Assembly: GCA_019747165.1 (NCBI GenBank)
Contig: JAIERC010000510.1
Location: forward strand, 1 to 5,213
Length of the DNA: 5,213 nucleotides
Origin: Sphingomonas sp.
Lineage (GTDB): Bacteria; Pseudomonadota; Alphaproteobacteria; Sphingomonadales; Sphingomonadaceae
Direction: 5' to 3'
Below, one piece after another: positions 1 to 5,213 of the stretch (its first letter is position 1; every line of letters begins with the position of its first letter). The position numbers and the translations under genes are program-made. The notes beneath the pieces were generated by a model, which did not search any database, was not told the DNA's origin, and saw only the letters and a list, made by a program, of their open reading frames with translations.

Positions 1-1546
1 GCGGATTTTTCAGGAGCGTGCGCGCAATCGCCACGCGCTGCTTCTCGCCGCCCGACAATTTCAGGCCGCGCTCACCGACTCGCGCCTGATAATGGCCCGG
101 CTGGCGCGCGATGAACTCAGCGATCTGTGCGCCGCGCGCGGCGTCCTCAATCTCGGCCTGGCTCGCGCCGGCGCGGCCATAGCCGATATTATAGCCGATC
201 GTATCGTTGAACAGCACGGTATCCTGCGGGACAATGCCGATCGCGGCACGCAACGACGTTTGCGTGACCTGCGCGATATCCTGCCCGTCGATCGTGATCC
301 GTCCGCCGGTCAAATCATAGAATCGGTACATCAGCCGGGCGAGCGTCGATTTTCCCGCCCCCGACGGCCCGACTACGGCGAGCGTGTGCCCAGCCGGAAT
401 GTCGAGATCAATACCCTTCAAAATCCGCCGCGCGGGATCATAATCGAACACGACATTTTCGAAGCGGACTTGGCCTGCGCCCACCACCAGATCAGGCGCG
501 TTGGGCGCGTCGGTCACCTCGGCGGGGGCATCGATCAGGTCGAACATCGCCGCCATGTCGATCACGCCCTGGCGGATTGTGCGGTACACCATGCCGAGCA
601 GATCAAGCGGGCGGAAGAGTTGCGCCAGCAAGGTTGAGACGAGCACGACATTGCCCGCATTAAACTGCCCCTGCGACCAGCCCCACACGACCAGCCCCAT
701 GCCGCCCGCCATCATCAAATTGGTGATCAGCGACTGGCCGATATTGAGCCAGGCGAGCGAATTCTGGTTGCGCACCGCCGCCGTCGCATAGGCCGCCATC
801 GCGCTGTCATATCGGGTCGCTTCGCGCTCCTCGGCGCCGAAATATTTGACCGTTTCGAAATTGAGCAGCGAATCGACGGCATGCGCCACCGCACCCGTAT
901 CCAGATCGTTCATCTGCGCGCGAAGCGCGTTGCGCCAATCGGTGACAATGCGCGTGAAGGTGATGTACACCGCCACCATCGCGACGGTGCCCAGCACCAG
1001 CCATAACCCGAACTTCGAATAGAAAATCTGCAGCACCAGCCCCAGCTCAAGCACCGTCGGCGCGATGTTGAACAGCAGGAAATAGAGCATCGTGTCGATG
1101 CTCTTGGTACCACGCTCGACCACCTTGGTGACGGCCCCGGTCCGGCGCTCAAGGTGAAAACGCAGCGACAATTGGTGGAGGTGCCGGAAAACGGTCGCCG
1201 CCAGCCGCCGGGTGGCGTCCTGTCCGACTCGTTCGAATACCGCATTGCGCAAATTGTCGAACAACACTGAACCAAAGCGCGCGGCGGCATAGCCGACCAC
1301 CAGCGCCAGGATCAGCGTCGTCGCGCTGCGGTCCCCCGCTGCCATGTCGTTGACGACGCCCTGCAGCGCGAAGGGCGCACCGTAAACCTGCACGATCTTC
1401 GATGCGACCACCAGCAGCAGCGCGATGACGATCCGCAGCCGCAGCGCAGGCTGATCCTTTGGCCATAAATAAGGCAGGAACCGGCGCAGCATCGGCCACA
1501 AGGGCGGCTCGGGACGGTCAGTGGCGGAGGACAGATCGGGGGGCAT
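1..1546 (-). CDS. atm1: Atm1-type ABC transporter, fused permease and ATPase (3' end beyond window)
   Basis: This is a half-size ABC exporter of the Atm1/HMT family, which acts as an inner-membrane homodimer; characterised members export glutathione-linked compounds, metal-glutathione conjugates or sulfur species. I translated 515 residues from the ATG at 1546 without a stop. Six hydrophobic segments lie at about residues 36-55, 76-96, 153-175, 180-200, 271-291 and 297-317. The ATPase domain follows, with Walker A GPSGAGKST (393-401), Q-loop Gln441 and signature LSGGE (497-501). Walker B and the H-loop, some 90 residues more, lie outside the window. Residues recalled as glutathione-binding in Novosphingobium aromaticivorans Atm1 have counterparts one position lower: Tyr194, Arg205, Arg209, Asn268, Gln271, Gly318, Met319 and Arg322. 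Between the crtB stop and this ATG there is no in-frame ATG, GTG or TTG, and the start has no clear Shine-Dalgarno. Family assignment is firm; the transported substrate is inferred. Confidence 0.93.
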   Translation of the reverse strand, partial: MPPDLSSATDRPEPPLWPMLRRFLPYLWPKDQPALRLRIVIALLLVVASKIVQVYGAPFALQGVVNDMAAGDRSATTLILALVVGYAAARFGSVLFDNLRNAVFERVGQDATRRLAATVFRHLHQLSLRFHLERRTGAVTKVVERGTKSIDTMLYFLLFNIAPTVLELGLVLQIFYSKFGLWLVLGTVAMVAVYITFTRIVTDWRNALRAQMNDLDTGAVAHAVDSLLNFETVKYFGAEEREATRYDSAMAAYATAAVRNQNSLAWLNIGQSLITNLMMAGGMGLVVWGWSQGQFNAGNVVLVSTLLAQLFRPLDLLGMVYRTIRQGVIDMAAMFDLIDAPAEVTDAPNAPDLVVGAGQVRFENVVFDYDPARRILKGIDLDIPAGHTLAVVGPSGAGKSTLARLMYRFYDLTGGRITIDGQDIAQVTQTSLRAAIGIVPQDTVLFNDTIGYNIGYGRAGASQAEIEDAARGAQIAEFIARQPGHYQARVGERGLKLSGGEKQRVAIARTLLKNP

Positions 1547-1651
1547 TGAGGCTGCATGTAGGGTGCCCGCACGCAGAACGAAAGCGTCACGGCAGGCAAA
1601 GGGGCCGCCCCCAGCGGGTTTCTTTCCCGAACGGAGACGATCAGGCGCTGA
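1547..1651 (-). other. crtB-to-ABC transporter intergenic gap
   Basis: These 105 bases separate the crtB stop from the transporter ATG. I see no good -35/-10 pair on the minus strand and no stem followed by a T-run. A short GGGG/CCCC inverted pair followed by only three Ts (minus strand) is too weak to call a terminator. The transporter may therefore be read through from the crt operon or use a promoter not visible by eye. The gap stays open, without a stop, in the frame shared by crtB and the transporter. Confidence 0.6.
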
Positions 1652-1660
1652 TCACGCCTG
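1642..1660 (-). other. Small inverted repeat over the crtB stop codon
   Basis: CAGGCG at 1642-1647 and CGCCTG at 1655-1660 form a perfect 6-base stem with a 7-base loop, and the crtB stop codon (1652-1654) lies in the loop. No T-run follows on the minus strand, so it is not a standard intrinsic terminator. It could be an mRNA 3' structure, or chance in GC-rich sequence. Confidence 0.3.
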
Positions 1661-2611
1661 GCGCGGGCGCACCCACAACGCCGGGTCGCGCGAGGTTGGC
1701 GGATATAGGCGAACGCGGGAAGCGGCTTCGCCGCGGGCGCGCCAGATCCAACCCATTTTTTCCCCAGTCGATGTCGTCACCCGTCGGTCCCAGGCCTGGC
1801 CACCGCGCCGCGCCACTTCACGGCCAATGCCGCCATAAATGCCGGCGGCAGCAAGCACTGCCCAGGCCGATCGGAAGTCCAGCGCGGGCGTGCCGTAGCG
1901 CGCGCTGGCTTCATAGGCAGTGGCGCGATCAGCGAGTCTTTGGCCAAGCAGCGCCAGGGCTGGCCGGTGCTCAGCCGCCATCAGCGCGCCTGCCGGAACC
2001 TGCAGCTCGTGCAGCCAATCGACGGGCAAATAACAGCGCCCGACGCTGGCATCTTCGCCGACATCGCGCGCAATATTGGCGAGTTGAAAGGCGATGCCAA
2101 GGTCGCAGGCGCGGTCCAACGTCGCCTCGTCACCCGGATCGACCCCCATCACCACCGCCATCATGCAGCCGACCACCCCTGCGACATGATAGCAATAACG
2201 CAGCAGATCATCCTCGGTCTGTGGTCGCCAATCGGCGGCGTCGAGCGCGAAGCCGGCAATATGATCACGGGCAAAGCCATGCGGCAGCCTGGTTTCGGCA
2301 GCAACGATGCGCAGCGCGTCAAAGGCAGGATCGCCGACCCATTGCCCGGCAAGTGCCGTTTCGGTTTGCAAGGTGAGCAGCGTGAGCCGGGCCTGTGGAT
2401 CGTCCACCACCGTCATGCCATGGCCATGGTCCTGCCCATCGGCGAGATCGTCGCACGCTCGGCACCAGGCATAAAGCAGCCAGGCGCGTTCGCGAGTCGA
2501 TCGGGCAAACAGGCGGCTGGCGGCAGCAAAGCTTTTCGACCCCCGGGCGATCGATTCGTGCGCGGAGGCAACAGTGGCGTCGCGGCCCGGCAGCGCGGGC
2601 GCTGGGCTCAC
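1652..2611 (-). CDS. crtB: 15-cis-phytoene synthase CrtB
   Basis: CrtB condenses two geranylgeranyl diphosphate molecules head to head, via prephytoene diphosphate, into phytoene, the committed step of C40 carotenoid synthesis; it works at the inner face of the membrane and needs Mg2+ or Mn2+. The 319-residue product is of normal length. It has both aspartate-rich metal sites, DDLAD at 54-58 and DVGED at 183-187. Both squalene/phytoene synthase family signatures are complete: the first begins at Tyr139-Cys140 and runs through VAGVVG, the second runs from Leu171 to Pro196 with Gln176, Asn179, Arg182, Asp183 and Arg192 in place. The start is a GTG at 2611, overlapping the LOG stop as GTGA, with no recognisable Shine-Dalgarno upstream, so translation probably depends on reinitiation after the LOG gene. 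Squalene or dehydrosqualene synthases share the fold, but the crtI and crtY neighbours make phytoene synthase the clear choice. Confidence 0.96.
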   Translation of the reverse strand: MSPAPALPGRDATVASAHESIARGSKSFAAASRLFARSTRERAWLLYAWCRACDDLADGQDHGHGMTVVDDPQARLTLLTLQTETALAGQWVGDPAFDALRIVAAETRLPHGFARDHIAGFALDAADWRPQTEDDLLRYCYHVAGVVGCMMAVVMGVDPGDEATLDRACDLGIAFQLANIARDVGEDASVGRCYLPVDWLHELQVPAGALMAAEHRPALALLGQRLADRATAYEASARYGTPALDFRSAWAVLAAAGIYGGIGREVARRGGQAWDRRVTTSTGEKMGWIWRARGEAASRVRLYPPTSRDPALWVRPRQA

Positions 2612-3189
2612 AAGTCTTTGCTGCCAATCTGGGCAATGGTCGTGGCAGGCACATGCGCGGCCATCTTGGCGAGCAGCCCGTCCAGCGTGGCGTCGACAAT
2701 CATCAACCCTTGATGCTGGGGGCGGATAAAGCCGACCTCGCCCATCTTAGTAGCAAAGGTGATCAGCCCGTCATAAAAGCCGGCAATGTTGAGGACGCCG
2801 ACCGGTTTGGTGTGATAGCCAAGCTGCGCCCAGCTTAGCGCTTCCCACAGCTCATCCATCGTGCCGGTCCCGCCGGGCAGCGTGACAAAGCCGTCTGACA
2901 GATCCGTAAAAGCCTGTTTGCGTTCGTGCATCGTCCGACACACATGGAGTTCAGTCAGCCCCCGATGCGCGACCTCGGCATCGACCAGAGCCTGGGGGAT
3001 AATGCCAATTACTTCCCCACCGGCGGCAAGCGCCGAATCGGCAATCGCCCCCATCAGCCCAAGTCGGCCGCCGCCATAGACGACGCCGATTCCTTGCGCT
3101 GCCAACCCGCGCCCAACGGCACGGGCGGCTTCGATGTAGACGGGATCAGTTGGTGTCGCAGAGCCGCAATAAACGGCAAGTCGCTTCAT
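2608..3189 (-). CDS. LOG-family (TIGR00730) nucleotide phosphoribohydrolase
   Basis: The product belongs to the LOG ('lonely guy') family, Rossmann-fold cytosolic enzymes related to lysine-decarboxylase-like proteins. Characterised members cleave ribose 5-phosphate from cytokinin riboside monophosphates or from ordinary nucleoside monophosphates. From the ATG at 3189 it has 193 residues, the usual length of the short bacterial LOG type. Visible motifs are the N-terminal strand ending in YCGS (7-10), YGGGRLGLMG (38-47), Arg90-Lys91 and the hallmark PGGTGTMDE (105-113); Arg90 and Glu113 match the usual catalytic pair. I prefer this ATG because it overlaps the upstream stop as ATGA and begins right at family homology. 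A TTG at 3207 in the same frame would add six residues but lacks a good ribosome binding site. It sits inside the carotenoid operon, overlapping crtB by 4 bases. The family call is strong; the substrate and any link to pigment are unknown. Confidence 0.92.
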   Translation of the reverse strand: MKRLAVYCGSATPTDPVYIEAARAVGRGLAAQGIGVVYGGGRLGLMGAIADSALAAGGEVIGIIPQALVDAEVAHRGLTELHVCRTMHERKQAFTDLSDGFVTLPGGTGTMDELWEALSWAQLGYHTKPVGVLNIAGFYDGLITFATKMGEVGFIRPQHQGLMIVDATLDGLLAKMAAHVPATTIAQIGSKDL

Positions 3190-3593
3190 TTGGGCTGAGT
3201 CGTGCAAGCTTTGGCCATGGCACCTGCCAACACGGTTCCGGGAATGACGGCGTCATAGGCAGGCATGGGATAGGCATAGCTGCGCGTTTCCTCCCCAAGC
3301 GGATTATATTCGGTATAGGAGAGGGTCTTGGACAGTTCTTCACTGCACTTGAACAACACCACTCGCTTGATTTCCTTGGCCGGGCCCGTCTTGACGGCGG
3401 CATATTGGGTCTTGATCAGCACCTGGCGAACCGGCTGCCCGTCATCATCGGGCGTATCGCGAAGGCTGCCCGTATCGACATACCACAATGATCCTTGATT
3501 ACCTTCCGAGACATAGGCCCAGTTCGTGCCCTCGCTCGTCATCATCAACGCCGCGCTCAGCCACAAGGCGCTGCTCGCCACCAGTGAAATCAT
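3186..3593 (-). CDS. Small probable exported protein, surface-adhesin protein E-like
   Basis: This 135-residue protein has a hydrophobic N-terminus (about residues 2-18) that could be a signal peptide or anchor, although it carries no basic residue before the hydrophobic core. The rest fits the small beta-rich domain named after surface-adhesin protein E of Haemophilus: Trp25, a YVD element (38-40), Cys83 followed by a Tyr-rich segment (93-113), an IPGT element (117-120) and a C-terminal Cys130. The two cysteines suggest one disulfide outside the cytoplasm. I recognise the pattern from memory and have not confirmed it. The ATG overlaps the crtI stop as ATGA and is preceded by a strong Shine-Dalgarno; no other ATG, GTG or TTG occurs in frame for at least 15 codons upstream. 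The gene overlaps the LOG gene by 4 bases and so belongs to the carotenoid operon. Its function is unknown; no enzymatic motif is seen. Confidence 0.8.
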   Translation of the reverse strand: MISLVASSALWLSAALMMTSEGTNWAYVSEGNQGSLWYVDTGSLRDTPDDDGQPVRQVLIKTQYAAVKTGPAKEIKRVVLFKCSEELSKTLSYTEYNPLGEETRSYAYPMPAYDAVIPGTVLAGAMAKACTTQPK

Positions 3594-5071
3594 TGCCGAT
3601 CCTCCTCCAACATCAGACCTGCGGTGGCCTTGGCGCTGCCTACAACGCCTGGGATCCCCGCACCGGGATGTGTACCTGCACCAACAAAGTAAAGATTCGG
3701 AATATTATCGTCGCGATTGTGGACCCTGAAGAAAGCGCTTTGCAAGAGAATTGGTTCCAGGCTGAACGCGCTGCCCAGATGGGCATTGAGATCGGCGCTG
3801 AAATCGCTTGGCGCATAATGGAATTTGGTAACGATCCGGTCGTGGATGTCGGGGATCAGCCGCTTGCCGATCTCATCAAGGATGCGCTTTTCGAGGATCG
3901 GGCCGACCTCTTTCCAGTCGACCGGGAACTTGCCCTGATGCGGTACCGGGGCGAGTGCATAGAAGGTGGCATGGCCTTCGGGTGCCATGCTCGGATCGGT
4001 GACGGTAGGGTGGTGGAGATAGAGCGAGAAATCCTCAGCCAGCACGCCGTGATCGTAAATGTCGGACAGCAGTCCCTTATAGCGCGGGCCAAACAGGATC
4101 ATATGGTGCGGAATTTCGGGAAAATTGCCCTTTAGCCCGAAATGGACAACGAATAGCGACGGCGAATAACGCTTGCGCTCTAGCCGCTTCTTGGTCCGCT
4201 GTGCACTGCGTGAGGATTTGAGCAGGTCACGATAGCTGTGCATCACATCGGCATTGCTGGCCACCGCGTCGGCATCGCCGTGCCAGCCGCTTTCGGTGGT
4301 GACGCCAGTCGCGCGATCCCCGAGCGTATCGATGCTGGCGACCGGATCGTTCAACCGCAGCACGCCGCCGATACGTTCGAACTGGGTGACCATGCCGGCG
4401 ATCAGCTTGTTGGTGCCGCCCATCGCGAACCAGACGCCGCCGTCCTTTTCCAGCTTATGGATCAGCGCATAGATCGAACTGGTCGTCATTGGATTGCCGC
4501 CAACCAGCAGCGTGTGGAACGACAGTGCCTCGCGCAACTTGGGGCTATTCACGAAGCTGGAGACGACCGAATAGACACTGCGCCACGCCTGATACTTCAT
4601 CAGGCTGGGTGCTGCCTTGATCATCGAGGCGAAATCGAGAAACGCGACATGGCCGAGCTTCAGATAGCCCTCTTTGTAGACCCCCGCTGAATAGTCCAGG
4701 AAGCGGCGATAGCCATCGACATCTTCGGGGTCGAGCTTGGCGATTTCGGCCGTCAGTTGCGCATCGTCGTTTGAATAATCAAAATTAGTGCCATCGGGCC
4801 AGTTGAGCCGATAAAAGGGCATCACCGGCGCAAGGGTGACGTCCTCGTCCATATTATGGCCCGACAGCGCCCAGAGTTCGCGCAGGCAATCCGGATCGGT
4901 GATTACGGTAGGCCCTGCATCAAAGACAAAGCCTTCTTTTTCCCAGCAATAAGCGCGGCCACCGGGCTTGTCGCGGGCTTCGACGATGGTCGTCTGCACC
5001 CCGGCGGACTGCAGGCGGATGGCAAGTGCCAGGCCGCCAAAGCCGGCGCCAATGACAATAGCGGTTTTCAT
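3590..5071 (-). CDS. crtI: Phytoene desaturase CrtI (bacterial type, lycopene-forming)
   Basis: CrtI is an FAD-dependent, membrane-associated desaturase that introduces double bonds into phytoene; bacterial enzymes feeding a CrtY cyclase typically perform four steps to all-trans-lycopene. The 493-residue length is normal. The N-terminal dinucleotide-binding motif is GAGFGG (8-13), followed by the acidic end of strand 2 at Glu31 and the flanking PGGRA (36-40) and FDAGPT (50-55). The middle has GGNPMTTSSIY (191-201) and GGT (218-220), then SNADV (272-276), all typical of CrtI. The C-terminus carries a complete bacterial phytoene desaturase signature starting at Asn459, with GAGTHPGAG at 464-472. 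The ATG overlaps the crtY stop as ATGA and has AGGAG 9 bases upstream. The stop overlaps the next gene by 4 bases. The number of desaturation steps cannot be read from sequence; presence of crtY favours a lycopene product. Hydroxyneurosporene desaturase (CrtD) is a relative but fits the context poorly. Confidence 0.96.
   Translation of the reverse strand: MKTAIVIGAGFGGLALAIRLQSAGVQTTIVEARDKPGGRAYCWEKEGFVFDAGPTVITDPDCLRELWALSGHNMDEDVTLAPVMPFYRLNWPDGTNFDYSNDDAQLTAEIAKLDPEDVDGYRRFLDYSAGVYKEGYLKLGHVAFLDFASMIKAAPSLMKYQAWRSVYSVVSSFVNSPKLREALSFHTLLVGGNPMTTSSIYALIHKLEKDGGVWFAMGGTNKLIAGMVTQFERIGGVLRLNDPVASIDTLGDRATGVTTESGWHGDADAVASNADVMHSYRDLLKSSRSAQRTKKRLERKRYSPSLFVVHFGLKGNFPEIPHHMILFGPRYKGLLSDIYDHGVLAEDFSLYLHHPTVTDPSMAPEGHATFYALAPVPHQGKFPVDWKEVGPILEKRILDEIGKRLIPDIHDRIVTKFHYAPSDFSADLNAHLGSAFSLEPILLQSAFFRVHNRDDNIPNLYFVGAGTHPGAGIPGVVGSAKATAGLMLEEDRQ
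3601..3608 (-). promoter_or_regulatory. Strong Shine-Dalgarno for the small exported protein
   Basis: GGAGGAGG on the minus strand lies inside the crtI 3' end, 7 bases before the ATG at 3593. It is the best ribosome binding site among the visible starts and fixes the start codon. The gene may therefore recruit ribosomes itself as well as by coupling to crtI. Confidence 0.8.
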
Positions 5072-5213
5072 GCGGGCTTGCTCCTGAGCGCCTTGATGGC
5101 ATTGGCGATGGTCACCGGGGGTTTCCCGGTGAGGATGCGCGCTTGATCGAACATCGTGGTCTGTCCCGCATAGAAGCGCCCGATCAGCGCAGGGTTGAGG
5201 CGGTAAAAGCGCT
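5068..5213 (-). CDS. crtY: Lycopene beta-cyclase CrtY, C-terminal fragment
   Basis: Only the last 47 residues and the stop codon lie in the window; the rest is beyond the right edge. I translated this fragment by hand. It begins RFYRLNPALIGRFYAG and continues with RILTGKPPV, the pattern at the end of bacterial CrtY proteins (FYRL, then L-I-x-RFY-A-G, then RIL-x-GKPPV). CrtY is a flavoprotein that cyclises both ends of lycopene to give beta-carotene. The stop TGA overlaps the crtI ATG by 4 bases, placing crtY upstream of crtI in the same transcript; the operon promoter must be further right. The substrate- and FAD-binding parts are not visible, so completeness of the gene cannot be judged. Confidence 0.85.
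   Translation of the reverse strand, partial: RFYRLNPALIGRFYAGQTTMFDQARILTGKPPVTIANAIKALRSKPA
5081..5085 (-). promoter_or_regulatory. Shine-Dalgarno for crtI
   Basis: AGGAG on the minus strand lies within the last codons of crtY, 9 bases before the crtI ATG at 5071. It supports this start, which is also the point where the FAD-binding fold begins. Confidence 0.7.

Larger units (their letters stand above)
1652..5213 (-). other. Carotenoid operon crtY-crtI-(E-like)-(LOG)-crtB
   Basis: Five minus-strand genes are joined by four consecutive 4-base overlaps, at 5068-5071, 3590-3593, 3186-3189 (all ATGA) and 2608-2611 (GTGA). No room remains for internal terminators, so one transcript is expected. 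The operon supplies the core route from geranylgeranyl diphosphate to beta-carotene plus two genes of unknown connection. The Atm1-type transporter follows after 105 bases and may or may not be co-transcribed. Confidence 0.85.

Noticed and set aside
92..637. Plus-strand open frame of 181 codons at the left end.
   Set aside because: It lies opposite the ATPase domain of the ABC transporter, whose Walker A and signature motifs are read on the minus strand; it appears only as a shadow.
1547..1599. Starts upstream of 1546 (TTG at 1599, ATG at 1558) as the transporter start.
   Set aside because: They read in another frame that does not give the ABC protein; in the correct frame there is no ATG, GTG or TTG between the crtB stop and 1546.
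1547..1600. Possible promoter for the transporter.
   Set aside because: No -35/-10 pair with reasonable match and spacing could be found by eye; a CTACAT close to the ATG has no matching -35.
1590..1625. Possible rho-independent terminator after crtB (GGGG/CCCC pair followed by TTT on the minus strand).
   Set aside because: The stem is only about four pairs and the T-run only three bases, so it is too weak to support a call.
1459..2376. Plus-strand open frame of 305 codons opposite crtB and the transporter start.
   Set aside because: It is antisense to the well-supported crtB and transporter genes, is rich in Arg/Pro/Ala in a low-complexity way, and shows no recognisable domain; long antisense frames are common in GC-rich genes.
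1940..2713. Plus-strand open frame of 257 codons opposite crtB and the LOG gene.
   Set aside because: It is an antisense shadow running across a real gene junction, with no domain pattern.
3190..3207. TTG start for the LOG gene, adding six residues.
   Set aside because: The ATG at 3189 overlaps the upstream stop as ATGA like the other junctions and begins at the conserved family sequence; the TTG has no better ribosome binding site.
3488..4135. Plus-strand open frame of 215 codons opposite crtI.
   Set aside because: It mirrors the conserved crtI reading frame and has no recognisable family; crtI is complete on the other strand.

Overview
The window looks like chromosomal DNA from a carotenoid-making alphaproteobacterium, most likely a member of the Sphingomonadales (Sphingomonas, Novosphingobium, Sphingopyxis or an Erythrobacter relative). 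The grounds are GC-rich coding sequence, a bacterial-type carotenoid cluster of the crtY/crtI/crtB kind, and an Atm1-type ABC exporter that closely resembles the one characterised from Novosphingobium aromaticivorans. The genus is an inference from protein resemblance only.

All six genes lie on the minus strand. In transcription order (right to left) they are: the last 47 codons of crtY, lycopene beta-cyclase (5068-5213, entering from the right edge); crtI, phytoene desaturase (3590-5071); a small, probably exported protein resembling the surface-adhesin protein E family (3186-3593); a LOG-family phosphoribohydrolase (2608-3189); crtB, phytoene synthase (1652-2611); and, after a 105-base gap, the N-terminal 515 residues of an Atm1-type ABC transporter (1-1546, leaving at the left edge before Walker B).

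The first five genes form a very tight operon. Each of the four junctions is a 4-base start/stop overlap (ATGA three times, GTGA once), which implies one transcript and translational coupling. CrtB joins two geranylgeranyl diphosphate molecules into phytoene, CrtI desaturates phytoene towards lycopene, and CrtY cyclises lycopene to beta-carotene. GGPP synthase (crtE) and the later hydroxylases must be encoded elsewhere. Two genes with no known carotenoid role sit between crtI and crtB in the same overlapping chain; they are the most interesting part of the window.

The operon promoter must lie beyond the right edge. I see no convincing terminator or promoter between crtB and the transporter, no RNA gene, no mobile element and no CRISPR array. 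No stretch longer than 105 bases is without a gene. The long plus-strand open frames are antisense shadows of the real genes.
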